Below are positions 1 through 12,300 of a stretch of DNA of 64,000 nucleotides, one piece after another. The notes below the pieces were generated by a model, which was not told the origin of the DNA, searched no databases, and worked only from the letters and a program-made list of their open reading frames with translations. Every line of letters starts with the position of its first letter. Position 1 is the first letter of the stretch. Source of the DNA: Atrichornis clamosus. Lineage: Eukaryota > Chordata > Aves > Passeriformes > Menuridae. Where the stretch lies: positions 1 through 64,000 of the forward strand of contig WBMZ01000408.1 of assembly GCA_013400975.1 (NCBI GenBank). The letters are read 5' to 3'. Made by a program: the position numbers and the translations under genes.

Positions 1-237
1 CCGGCCCCGCGGGTCGCCCTAGGGGAGAGGCGCTCCGCCGGCACCGCCCGCCCCGCAGCCCCTGCGCGGGGAACGCCGCCGCCCCTCGCTGAACCCCGCC
101 GGAGCTGGTCGCGAGTGGGGCGCCCACGCGGGGCGCGGCGAGCCCGGGATAGGGAGGCGAAGCCGGCCCCGCAGACTCGAGTCTTGTGTTGTCGGTTTGG
201 TTTTGTTTTTTTTTTTTTTAAGAATTTGCTCCGAAGG
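1..237 (+). promoter_or_regulatory. NRP2: 5' UTR / CpG-island promoter region of NRP2
   Basis: This stretch is very rich in GC and CpG and contains GC-box-like sites on the opposite strand (CCGCCC at 44-49, running into CCCGCCCC). I see no TATA box. There is no ATG anywhere upstream of 238, so no ATG-initiated upstream ORF exists within the window. A run of 14 T (206-219) breaks the GC-rich leader just before the start codon. NRP2 leaders are generally long, so most or all of this is probably transcribed UTR, with the transcription start near or before the window edge. The start site itself cannot be placed from sequence alone. Confidence 0.7.
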
Positions 238-310
238 ATGGATACGTTTCTTCTCGCGTGGGGATTTCTAGGGCTGTGCTTGCCCGGCTCCGGAGGCACG
301 GCGGAGACAG
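238..310 (+). CDS. NRP2: NRP2 exon 1: start codon and signal peptide
   Basis: Encodes residues 1-24 plus the first base of codon 25, so the following intron is phase 1. The ATG has A at -3 and G at +4, a strong Kozak context, and is the first ATG in the window. The peptide starts MDTFLLAWGFLGLCL and continues through a small-residue stretch (PGSGGTA), a typical secretory signal peptide; cleavage probably falls in the GGTAETA region just before mature QPCGG. The donor is GTAAGG. A GTG-started frame from 115 is in frame with this exon, but nothing supports its use. Signal peptides of neuropilins vary between species, so the match to mammals here is only in the first residues and hydrophobic character. 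Confidence 0.93.
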
Positions 311-3300
311 GTAAGGTATCATCGGGGACGAGGGATGTCCCCGTCTGCCCAACTTTCGGGTTCCCGGGCGCGGTCCCGGTCTCACGCATAGATGCTTTGC
401 GTGGGAATAAATTTATGGAATACCTGAGGGATCGGCCGCACCACGCAGCCTTCGCAGCACGGGTTTTGGAGAGGCTCATGCGTGTGGCGAGGCGGGGATG
501 GCGCAGCCCCCGGCAAGGCGCGCAGCGGTTGTAGCTGCGCGGCTCCCAAAGCCCCCCGTGAAGGGGCGAGGGGACGGAGCCGCATTGGAAAGTTGGGTGC
601 TGGTTTTTTGGGGAAATGCGGGGAAGAGAGGCGAAGCGGTAGGGACCAGCCGCATCCTGGACACCCGCATCTGGATGCCCGCGGCCCCGCGCGCGGTTGC
701 AACCTCGGGAAACTTTAGGTGAGAAATTAAGATCATCTGGCAGGGAGCAGGCAGCTGGAGCCGTGCAGGGCGGCGCTCGGAGCAGGCGAAGTTTAGCGGC
801 GGTGGCGGTACCCTCAGGAACGGCTGCCCGCGGTACGTGCGGAACCTGCACTTACTTTGCAAACGCCGGGCTGTCCCGGGACCAGGCAGGTTCGTGGCAG
901 GTTTTGGGGCGCGAGTGTGTTTTTCTGGCCTTCGGGGAAGAGCTAGGCTGGACTGTCAGGAGGCGCTGGGATGAAACCCTAGTCTTTGCGTTGTTTCGGC
1001 ATGGGGACAGGAGAGGAGCAGGCTGAGGCTGGGGCCCTGTGCTCCCCGGCCACTGGCTTTGAGTCTGGCTAGTGGGGGCAACAGGGTCCCGACATGGAGT
1101 GGTCCCTGGAGGAAAAGGGTATGCCGCCCACTGTTCTCTCGGGGTTCCTCCTATGCTCAGGAGCTGCCTGGCAGGACGGTAGTGCCAAGCCAGCAGCTGC
1201 GGAGCTGTGGGTTTGCCTTCCCGTTAGTCAGGGCCTCGGGACGTGGCTCAGGGCCCTGAGCTGCGGTCTGGCCCGGGCAGTGTTAGATGATGGCAGAGTG
1301 CAGTCTGCCTTCTCCTGCCTCTCTGCCTTCTCCTGCCCCGGAGCCGTGTGACCACCCAGCTTCCCCTTGAAAAGGAGAAGTAAGCGAGTCTCTGCTGCCT
1401 GAGAAAATCCCTCTCTTTTGCAGAGCGAAGCACGGACATTTCCGACATACATTCGATACAGTTGCCGCTTGGCATCACCTCCTTCCTTATGGTTATAAAG
1501 GAAAGGGAAAAAAATCTCATCGCTTGTTCAAGTAGGAAAACGAATCGTCACTCAATTGAATAATGAGAAAGGGCAAAGTCCTGGGAGGCCCGAGCTGAGT
1601 GCAACAGTCTTTTCAGATGATCACTGTTGCAGAAGCTGTGTCTGGTCTCCTGGAGTAGGTTTTGTGCTGTGGCAGATCGGGCTGTAACCTGAGGCTGGCT
1701 CCTGAGGGTGCACTGGCCAGCCTGGTTGCAATCCCTGTGGCTGCTGAGCCCGAGTGTGTGCCTGTGTCCGTGTGTGCACCTCCTTATATCCTGGAGTGAG
1801 TTCACATCAGGACTGCTAACTAGGAAGGGGTTTGTGAGCAAACAGTATCTCTCAGGCCATTCAGTCGCTATAAGAAGTGTTTATTTGAATGCGGGGTTTT
1901 CCCGGCTAAGCAGAGCATCACATGGTATTGAAGCCAGCAAGGAAGTTGTCTCCCTGCGGCCGACACCAGCAGTGGTTTGCCGAGATGATATTGTGGGGCT
2001 GCAAACCCGGTCAAATGACTTTATTGCCAGCACAGTGAGCAAAGGTACAGGGTAATGGGATGCAAACCTCGATCAGGCTACACTCAGCTCCAGTAAATTA
2101 GCCAGCCTAGTAAGGAAAACATGCCAGAGGTAGATGGATTTATGTTTCAGTCTGGTGTATCTGAAAGCCTGCCCCCATTATGAAAGTCCCTCTTTAGGTT
2201 CCCTAAGGGAGGTAAGTAGAGAGGGGAGACGTTTTTAATAGACAATAATATGATAATCCACATGGAAAAAAACCTCATGCAATATTTCTACAGTAAGAGA
2301 TAAACAGTGCAGCTGCCAATTTGTATGTAGCCAAGCAAACCCTGAGATAACCGTGGAGGAGAGTGGGTGGGAGACCCGTGAAGATAAATCTGAAGGCTGG
2401 ATGGCTGTGTTTTTCATTTTCCCGTAAAAAGCAATGAAGTAAGAAAGTAACAGATTTGAGTGACCCAAGTACTGAGCCATTCAGATGATGTTTATGCAGC
2501 TCTGAGCAAAGCTCACTCTGAAGCCTTCCAAATAGTTTACTTAAAAGCTAGTATTTTTAGTAATGACTTAGGAGATGTAGCAAGGTGGGGAGGGGGACCA
2601 AAACAAATTGCTGCCAAGCAAGCACACGGCCACACATACAAACATGCACACACACACACCCACGCAAGCACTGAGTGTAGTGCCTTATGCCCGTGTGCTG
2701 TTAACTCGGCTCTTACTGGGAACAAAAGCTTTTTTAGTCTAGGAATCAGATAGTTGTCAGCAGCATCACTGAAAACGACTGATACAAGCTCGGTGGGGGG
2801 CTCTGACCCAGGTTAGGATGCTGCATTTTGTTTTCCTAATTTTACTGCTGCAGAAAATCATGGTGTGTGGTGTCTGGAGTGACAGGCATGCATATTGGTC
2901 CCAGGGGTCTCTACGGAGGCTGTTCCCATCTCCCTGCCTTGCTCCTTCTTTTCCCACCCCTCACCCCTGCCTCCTTCCCAGAAGCTATTCTGTGTTTGGT
3001 ACCTTGTGCATGACTTAGAAGGTTAAAATGACAAAGCACCCCACTTTGCTGGGCCGGAGAAGGCAGTGCTTCCTGTCCCAGCAGCATGCTGGTCCGGGCA
3101 GGCGGGTGGGTTGGTTTCCTAGCAAAAACCTCCAGTGCTGCCAGGCTCCAGGACATGGTGGCCTTGTACTGCAGATAGCTTGAGAGGAGAAAGCATCCTT
3201 CATGGGGTTTAGGAAGCTGTCAGGTTCAGATAAGGCTGGGATCCTATCCTGTGGGACCCCCAGTTGTATTAATAAGGAAAAATTAATTTTTAAGCACTGG

Positions 3301-6300
3301 GATTGCTGCCAAATTATATGACCTCTGACAGACCAGCTGTGCTAGGAAAATAAATTGTCTACATCTGAGACCTGTGATCCTATCTGAAATCGAAATAGAA
3401 GAAAAGTTGTCATTTGGCCACGATGGTGGGGGCAGATTGCAGCAGCCTGAGAACAAACTGGAAGCTGCTAAACTTGTTCTCCATTGTGTGGTGAAGTCAC
3501 CACCAGCGTGCCCCCATGGGGTCTCGGGAATACAGTTGTCTAATCCGGGAAGTGTGGATAGCTGATGTGCCTGCACACACCGAAGCTGGGGCTGATGGTG
3601 TCAGCACGGAGGTGGGGGCAGAAGTGGGGTGTGAACGTCTCCAGCTCTATCATCACTCTGTAACAGCCCTTTGACACGTTTCTAATTATAATACACACAC
3701 AGACAAAGAGGTAGCTGGGCTATTTTCGAAATCCCTGTCTACACCCTGGTGGAAACCGCAATACTAGCAACAACATAAATCAGGGCTGTTGCTAACAGTG
3801 TTGCACACGGCTTAGTGCTACAGTAGCATGGGTTTAATCACACTCAGAATCAAAGGGTCAGCCTGCTCCCTGCCTGAGCCAAATCGCAGTCTCAGAAGGC
3901 CAGATCCTGAGCCAGGCTTGATGCCTGTGCAGTGAAAAGACACAAATGCAGACACAGAGGAGAGGTTTGTCAGCACGAGGTCAGCAGGCACAGGGCCAAA
4001 CACTCGAAATCACAACTTGGATCTGTAACCCTTTCTGTGTGCAAGCGGTGCCTGTGAATCACACTGGGTAGGACACCTGGAGTAATGCTGGGAAGCAGGG
4101 GCTCCAGCTACAGCCTTGGTGAGGCAACCTCTTCCCAAGCAGCTTGGGAAAGGGGGTACAAGCTGCAAGTGGGCATGCAGAATAGCCTGAAGTATTGCTT
4201 GCAGGGGTGCATGCCTGTAGGGATCTTCTCTCTGACTGCTTCTTCCCCTCTCTTCACACTTGATGAGTCAAAGAAAATGGGCTCCAGAGATGAAGTGCTA
4301 GGCTCTAGGTCTTTGAAACCTGCCCTTATTTCTCCCCATGCATTTGAGACAAAGGCAAGACATCTGCCCAGCTGTTCTGGTGGGTCACCCCTAGCTTTGA
4401 AGTGCTGTCTGTGTAGGGCTTGAATGCCTGCTTTTTCCTATCTCCTTCCTGGGAAGATGGTAAAGCCAGAAGGATCCTATCCTTTTACTCTGCTTACGTT
4501 TTGTTGAAAGGTCCCTTTGAACCCCTTTCTTTAAAGGGATGCATGTGAGAGGAGAAGGGAGGAAAACTTCAGCCTCTTGTGCATTAGACACACACTCTTA
4601 TAATCTCCCTGGTTCCTACTCTCTCTTCACAGGCACACAGATCTCTACCTTTCCTCATGCACAGACCCCCTCCAGTCGGGAGGGTCTGCCTTGCTGCCTG
4701 CACACACACTTCTGCATCCGTCCCTTCCCTTCTCTCTCCCTCACACACGCAGAGCCCCTGGACAACTTTCTTTCTCATGCAGACCCCCAAGCTCGCTCCT
4801 GCTTACCTCTCTTTCTATTTGCCTGCTGAATAGGTGCTCAGCAGGTAACGATGTGTTTCACACACTCGCCAGAATGTGCAATAACTTCGGTGCTAGTAGT
4901 GAGGCTCAGCAGTAGCTGGGTTTGAGCAAGCTGTCGAAGGCTGAAGCCACAACTGCTCGACAGGGTGCAGAGGGGGACCTGTGGTGGGGCTCTCTCTGGG
5001 TGGCTCTGGAGGTGCTGCTTCCCTCCTGTCCCATCCGTGGGGCTGTCTGCAGCCAAGGAACAACATTTTGCACTGAGTGTCTTGCAGGGCCCCCGGGAGG
5101 GAGGGCCAAACCAGGGGTGTTTTTGAGATTGAGAGGCTCTGCTAACTGCTGTGGGAAGAGGCAGGGGAAACTGCCACTGCCTGGTGGGGAAAACCAGGAT
5201 TCAGTTTCAGAATAGACCCTGACAGATGAGTTCAAAAGGTGTGAGGAAGCTGGGAGGGTGTGGGGGGAGATGAGAGATGAGAGAAGCTTTTTTTATTTCT
5301 TGAAATTTTTGTAATAATAATACTAATTAGTATTTCAGAGGCATTGAACACCTTTCATCAAGCCTGAAGTCCTTTAGAGAGGAATCCTAGGGGAATCTTT
5401 TTTCCATGTGTGCAACTAGAAATGTCTCTTGTCTCCATGGCCCTTGAACCAGTCTCTTATTGACAGCATTCATGGGGGTGGCTCAGCAAATTTTCATCAT
5501 CATATTTTTTTCTAATGTAGGCTATAGTTAGGGTGGCAGGCTGCCATGCAGGAAGCCTTCAAGCTTCCCCAGATCTGTTTGCCTGCAACACCAGGGAGTT
5601 TTCCTCAGAAACTGCCTGACCTACAGCTTGAAGGTCTCCTAAAGCTGCTGCCTATTCCTCGGAGATGGCAGTGTGTTTCCATGAGACTTGAAGCCCTTGG
5701 GAGCCTAACACAGAAGCAGGAGGGTCAGGCATGATTTCTCCAAGTTCAAAATGCAGTTATCCACCTCCCTTGCATGTGCATGCACACACTCGTATGCTCT
5801 CCAGAATGTTTACTGGAGTAGCCAGGAATTGTAATTCCAGACCCACCGATCACATTCACGGGCAAGCTGGGAGAATTGTGTGCACATGTATATGTAAAGA
5901 CTAACACTATTAAGCTGGTTGCCCTATTTGAATTGCGTTTGCCCCTGATATAAGATGACAAATAATAAAGTTAGTGAAGGTGGATAAACAGGATATAAAA
6001 TCTCATCAAAGATATAAGAGAGGGGTTGGACAGGATGGACATTTAAAGGTCAAGGTTGTCCCTGGTTCAGGTGGTACAAAGTGATGTCAGCCCCTGCAAG
6101 ATGCCTATCCAGAACCACAGGGGTTGAAATCAGCTGAACTCCAGTGATTTCAAAGCAAATTACCTGGATTTACATGCAGGATTTGGCCCTCTCATTTTCC
6201 ACGGTGAAACTTGAGTAGGTCTCTATTTCAGGTTTCCGCTTAATTCTTTTGTGGATTAACATGGGGAAAAAAAAGTGCAAGTATCAGAAGTCTCCAAATC

Positions 6301-9300
6301 TCCTTCTCTCTATTCCTCCCTCCAGCACTCCTTTCTTATTTAAAAATAATTTGAAATGATCTCTTTTTGCAAAGGCTTACAGCTAAAATGTTCCATTTGC
6401 TGAGCTTTCCGGTGTTCCCCTTCACTGCTGTCCAGCACTATAAAATGAATATATTGCATCCCTTCCCAGTTGCCTTAGGAAGCAGTCAAATGGCTGCATT
6501 CCTCAACTGATGGATTGGCGTGTTCCTTTCTTGCTTAAGCCCAGACAGTGTTTTATGAGCTTGTCTCATGACAGGCTTGAGACACTTTGAATTGAACAAA
6601 ATCCTAGTTCAAATCACAAAAGCAGTCTTTAAATTCTGCTTTGCTGTGTTTTTACTTTTAAGTGAAATTTTAGTTAAACTGGTAAAGGTCCTCAATGAAA
6701 TGGTCAGGGGACTTTCCCTGGTTGTGTGAAATATCAAGATGTAGCTGTGGGTAGTGCTCCGGAATGAAATGTGCATGTAAGAGCCTTGTGTTGTTTGGGT
6801 GTGTTTGTCCATTAATTTGTTCAGGAAGCCTTTGAAGCTTTATCTCGCAATCCAAAGCAAACACGCTTCTGCTAAAATGATCTATGCTACTGGGGATAAA
6901 ATATCTAATCTTATTAGCCTCCTCTGCACTACGTCTCTCTCCTTGGCCAATGGCTAAACTGCACGATTTAAATCCGAGAGTTCATATTTGTGTTCCTGCC
7001 TCCTGTGAAACTTGTGCCATGTGGTTTGGGGTGAGAGCCCCAGCCACATTAGCTGTGCCTAGCCAGGGTCAGAGCTCAGGGAAGAGGCAGGATGAACGTT
7101 AACGGTAAGGAATCCTTGGCAGAAGAGATCTGTTTGTCTCCTCCATACCAGGGTTTAGTAAAGTGCTTGGACACGCATGGACCTTGAAAAACTCTGATCC
7201 TGGAAGAGCTGTGTCACTAATAGAACCAAAACATGGGTTTTCTACACAAGGGCACAAGCCAAGTTCAGCAGCTCTGAGAGAAGTGAGTCATGCATGCCAG
7301 CACCTGTATTTTGCTGCACTGTCGTAGGGTTGGTGGGGCAAATCTCCTCTGCCCAGTGCTGAATCCTGGGACGTGGAAATCTTCTGCAGTGGTTGAATGC
7401 AAGTGTGAAGTTGGGCTGGAGTGTCTCATGCCAGGAAGAGAAGTGACAAGGCTAGGTGGTGCATCTGCCTGCTGTGGAACTTCCAGGATCTCTCTCCCTT
7501 GCTCCTCTTCTGTCCTCAAAGGCTGCTCTTTTCAAGCAGCACAGACAGTGATGCTGCTGCTTGCTTCTAAGGCATCCAGAACACCTTAAATTTTGTGTGC
7601 AGCCCTGAATTACATCCCAAAAGTAAACTGAAGTCAGCAGATCAAAACACATGATAGTTTTGTGCTGGACACTACAAGCTCTGAGAGGCTGTAGTATATA
7701 TATTTGTTGTGAAACGGGCCTCTCTGGTGAAGATTATTTTTATTACAGGCAGAGTTGGCTTTAGTTTCTGTGTGGAAGGTCCAACAACAACAGTGAGCCC
7801 TGTTCTCCTGGGGTGAGGGAAATCCAGAGGGGTTTAATCGCAGGAAATTCAAATAGGAGAACGCCCTGCTCCTGGCCTAAGGTTTCGACATGTGCCTGAT
7901 GAACTGCAGAGCTGACAAACCCCAAGTGTGGGTGAAGGTTCCCGGAGCCTGCCTATTATTTTTGGGTCCCCTGAGTGATGATCACTTATTGCAGCCTGGG
8001 GGAAGCAGGAGGAGACTTCATCAGCCTGGGTGTCTCCAGCAGGTCAGGGCAGGGAAAGAGGTGTCTGCCCTTGCAAAGGGTGAGGAACTCAGCTGCTGAT
8101 ACCCATCTCCATGGGAAACTTTGGAGCTGTGCACTGTACACTGCAGCATTTGCAGGAGTCTGCCCCTCCTGAGCTTCTCCACACCTTCTTTTCCCACCCC
8201 TGTGGCTTGGTCGTCATCCTCTGGTATAGTTCCCCTATTGGGGTGGTCTTGCATGGAGAGGGTTGCAGGGATAATGTAAGTTATGTGGTGAGCCTTAACA
8301 AAAGAGGTGATCTGCAAATTTCCCCTTCTGACCACAGCCTGCTCCTACATTGCTAGGGAGTACTGACCTCCACAGCCTCCTTTGAGGAGCCCTGCTGCTC
8401 TCCCGTGGCCTTACTGTTGGCACAGCACTCCACTGGCCCCTCCATCATGTGGACTGGCAGGAGCCCCAGCAGTTTGCTTTCAGTGCCTGCATTTTGCTTA
8501 CTGAGCAACGGGATGTCCCACGCACCTGGCAGACTTGGCTTGTACTTTAGAATTTAATTTTAATTTTATTAAGTGAATTCAGGGCTGGCAAAAGCTGCCA
8601 AAGCCCATTAGCTATGGAACACGTCTTGCTTCCAAAGCATACAGCTTGAACAGTAGCCATGCCACTCACCTTTTTTTTGTTTTCCTTTTGCATGGATGCA
8701 ATGCATCAGTTTGTAAGAACCTATTTACATAGAGGTGTGAGCCTCTACTGTGTACAAAACAGGCCATATTTTATACAGTAAGACAGTGGTTGGCATGACT
8801 GCTGAGTCAAACTCTTTGCCCATCAGTGGGCATGGTGATAGATTTTTTTTGTTGTTGTTGCAGGTGTTCATTTGCTAGATGCCAGTGAGTCAAAAGCGAA
8901 AAAGCCCAACAGAACAATTACAGATATAATAAAGTAATTTTGCCTCTTCACATAACTCTACAAAGCCTCCAGATTCCCTGGAATGCTATTGCCCACCATG
9001 TGGGCAAGTCAGTGCTGTACTGAAGTAGCCCCCTTCATTTCTCTGGACCTTCTTGGGGAGGAATGGATGAGAGGACAAAATCTGTTCCTGAGAGACACAG
9101 ATTAGCTTTCCTGCAGGTGGGAGACTTTCACTGCTGCAGAAAGGTGGTGGTGTTTTCCTGGTGGTATCTGAAGACCTGAGAGATGTGGCTGGTGCTCTTG
9201 TTTACTTGAGGTTTCACCTGCTTGTTCTGTTTTGCTGGAGAGACCTCAGTTCCAGAGAGCTGGGCTCCAGCGCCTCTCACTCTGGTTGTCCTCACTGGCA

Positions 9301-12300
9301 CCAACAGTTTGATTTGGGCATCAAGCTGACCTGAAATTAGGTTCAAGCCTAGGATTTTCCTTAGCTCCGTCCCACTGAACTGCAGTGACCTTGCAGGGCA
9401 AGAGAGAAGTTCCAAGGTCAGGGTAGAACTGTGTTTCTGCTCCTGAATTCATTTGTTGGGGAGGAGCTGGAGCGAGCTGGAGGCTGGCACCTCTGCTCAC
9501 ATGACAGTTCCCCTCTAACTGGTTGAGTTGCAAGGGCTCACGGGGTGCTCACCGTATCCGGCGTGAGTAAGGGGCTAGCAGCTTCTGAGCGGTGGGTGAT
9601 GTTGGTGGTATCAGCCTAGCGGGTAGCATGTGTGTGAAAGCTGGAGAGACGGGGAGGGGATGACGAGGTGTGGAAGGATTGACTGTATTTTCATTGTTTT
9701 GAGACTTTGCCCTTTCCAAGAAAAATAATCTGCAGCTTGAATATTTTTCTTTGCTGGAGGGGGTGGACATGTGTGCAAACGAGGTGTGAATTTTTATGAG
9801 AAGGTGTGAAAGTGCGTACATGAGTGAAGTGTGAATTACACGTCTATTTGTACATTGATGTCAACAAGTCCATGAATTTCTTCTTTCCACGTGAATGTCT
9901 CTTTCTCTCCCTCCCTCCAAACCCACATAAACACATGTGTGGGCAAATATGCCTTCCTGAGAGAAGATATTTGTGCAAGAATGTAGGTTTGTAAATGTTT
10001 GTGTGTTGAGCAAGCTCTCCTGTGGAACAAAACCAGATGTTTTTTGGTATTCTCAGCTCTTCGTGGCGACGTTGCATTTTTTCCCCTGGTATTTTTCAGG
10101 ATACTTACAGGATTATTTTAAGAAAAAGGGAAAGCTGCAGATCTGCCTTTGGGTGTGTGAGAAGAAAGTTATTTTGAAGAATGAATGTGTTAGAGGGCAT
10201 GAAAAACATGGGGGAAACTGAGTGTTTTTTCATGGCAAAGGAAGCCTCACTGCCCTCCTGTTGCCCTTGTTTTCGCATAGGACACGTGCATTTTCTGCAG
10301 GCAGTGTGCAAGCAGCAGGTTGTTTATTCAAAGTGCTTTTTTCTCCGGAAGCATTACTGCTGAGGGATCCTGCCTCATTGCTGCTGCTTGCCTTGGCTCT
10401 GGCAAGAGGGCAGGTTGAAGGCAGGCTGAGATGTTCTTACCAGGGGTGGGTGGACTTGTGACAGCCTGGCAGGGGGCACCCCTGGGGCCTGGCAGACCCC
10501 ATGGAAGAGGAACAGAGCCAGACCCGCAGCATGAGGTTGAGGCCACACAATCTGCACTGCTTTGCTCCTTCTGGGTGGTCCTGGGGCTTTGGAGTGAGTG
10601 CTGCTGTGGAGGGACAGGAACATCCCTCAGGACCAAGGCAGTGGGGAACACGGTGGAAGTCCTTAGCTCACAGAGCTGATGGAGTGTGTGATTACTCTAC
10701 TTTGCTAAGGGTGATGCTCCTCTGTGCCTCAGCTCCCTTGGGGTTATGGGGTGTGCTTCAGGCCCCTTCTCAAGGTGTGCACACATGGCCTCAGGAAAAC
10801 CCACTCACCCCCTCCTGCACATCCAGGGTCCTCCAGGGCTGTGGGGAAACTGTGGGGATAACCTGACAGTGGGGACAACCCATGAGGGTTTGCATGCCAT
10901 GTTGTACCCCAATGCTTATTGTCAGGGAGGGGAAGGACTTTCCACAGTGCGGGACCAGGATCACCCTGTATGCCTGCCAGCCTGCCCTATGGAGGGGCTT
11001 AGGGTTTTGTTGGGTTTTGCCCATTTTGGTGGGTTTTGTATGTTTTGCTGGGTATGAAGATGCAGTGCTGTCTTCTGGGGGCAGCTGCTGCAGCCTGTGG
11101 GCGTGGGTGCTGGGACACGGGGGTGGCAGGGGAGTAGGGAGTGGGGGCAGTAGGACATACACGAGGGGGGCCCCATGGAGAAAAGGACTTTGTTGGGATT
11201 TATAGTGTGTTATCAAGTGGCCCTGTGATGCAGATTTTCATCCCAGCAAGTAATGCAATAATAAATTTGATTTGCAGCGTTCATGAGATTAAATGTTTTT
11301 TTTGATTATGAAATCACCCTCTAGGGCCTGTTCTAGCCCAAAGCACCGAGAGCTTCCTCTGCTCACCACGCAGCCATTGCCAGCCATTTGTGGGTTAGTC
11401 CCACAAAACCACCACTGCTGATTATCTGTGTCTGCAGCTCCAGTCACTGGGTTAGCTTACAAGTCTGCTGAGATGGGTTTGTTGGGGCAGGCAGGTTGGG
11501 AAGGGAGAGCACAGCAAGTGGAGAGGGGCTTTCATGCGGTTGCAGGCTGGGGCAGGAAGGACAGATGCTGTCCTTATCTCTGCCACACAGCGAGGGGACC
11601 TGGGCTCACCATCATCCCTGATGTGCCTCAGTTTCCCTCCCTGGGAACAGCAAAGCTTTCTTCCCTCCTGCAGCTGGATTGAATTTATAGTGCCCAGATT
11701 CTAGTGTCTCTTAAGGCAACTGTGGGAGACTGCCACAGAGCAGCTTGCAAAGGAGGCAAAAGAAGGGATAAAATGAGGCAGCTCCAGATGATCTGATATC
11801 AATCTGTCTCCTACTTTATGGCTCTGTAATTGCCTTGGCAAGAGCATTCATTTCTCTTTTCTGGTCTGTGTGAAATGTGGTATGTAATTGTGGCAGGAGG
11901 TGGAGGGGAAAGGAGAATGTTTGTTCTGCAGAATAATTGTCCTTGCCCAGAGATTAATATCAGAGTACCAAAGGGATGTCAATGGCCTGGAGAATGGTCT
12001 TTATCAGATGACCCCTATCAGTGGTCCAGAGAGACCTGCTGTGCACACCTGATGCCCAGAACCTGTTTCAATGCCTTGTTCCCTTCTGTGTCTCTGCAGC
12101 TCAGCCATGCGGGGGTCGCCTGAACTCCAAGGATGCTGGGTACATCACCTCCCCGGGGTACCCTAATGACTACCCCTCCCACCAGAACTGTGAATGGGTC
12201 ATCTACGCCCCTGAATCCAACCAGAAGATTATCCTCAACTTCAACCCTCACTTTGAAATTGAAAAACATGACTGCAAGTAAGAGCTTTCCTCTTCCTCTC

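Larger units (their letters stand above)
1..870. promoter_or_regulatory. CpG island spanning the NRP2 5' end
   Basis: CpG dinucleotides and GC content are high from the window start to about position 870, then fall to the AT-richer, CpG-poor composition of the rest of the window. The island covers the leader, exon 1 and the first roughly 550 bases of intron 1. This is the usual position for the promoter of a developmentally regulated receptor gene. Boundaries were judged by eye. Confidence 0.75.
311..12099 (+). other. NRP2: NRP2 intron 1 (11.8 kb)
   Basis: Phase 1 intron, donor GTAAGG and acceptor CTGCAG. The first 550 bases belong to the CpG island. The remainder has ordinary non-coding composition, with a short CA repeat near 2646-2659, a possible CR1-like fragment near 6021-6060, an ancient repeat-like motif at 6134-6190 and a MIR-like fragment near 11573-11650. 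An AT-rich block at 11231-11300 (TAATGCAATAATAAATTTGATTTG) could be a conserved regulatory element. Open frames here are short and resemble no protein I know. I see no further exon. Confidence 0.9.

Noticed and set aside
115..237. In-frame N-terminal extension of NRP2 exon 1 starting at 115
   Set aside because: The codon at 115 is GTG, not ATG. The ATG at 238 has a strong Kozak context and gives a normal signal peptide, which the extension would bury.
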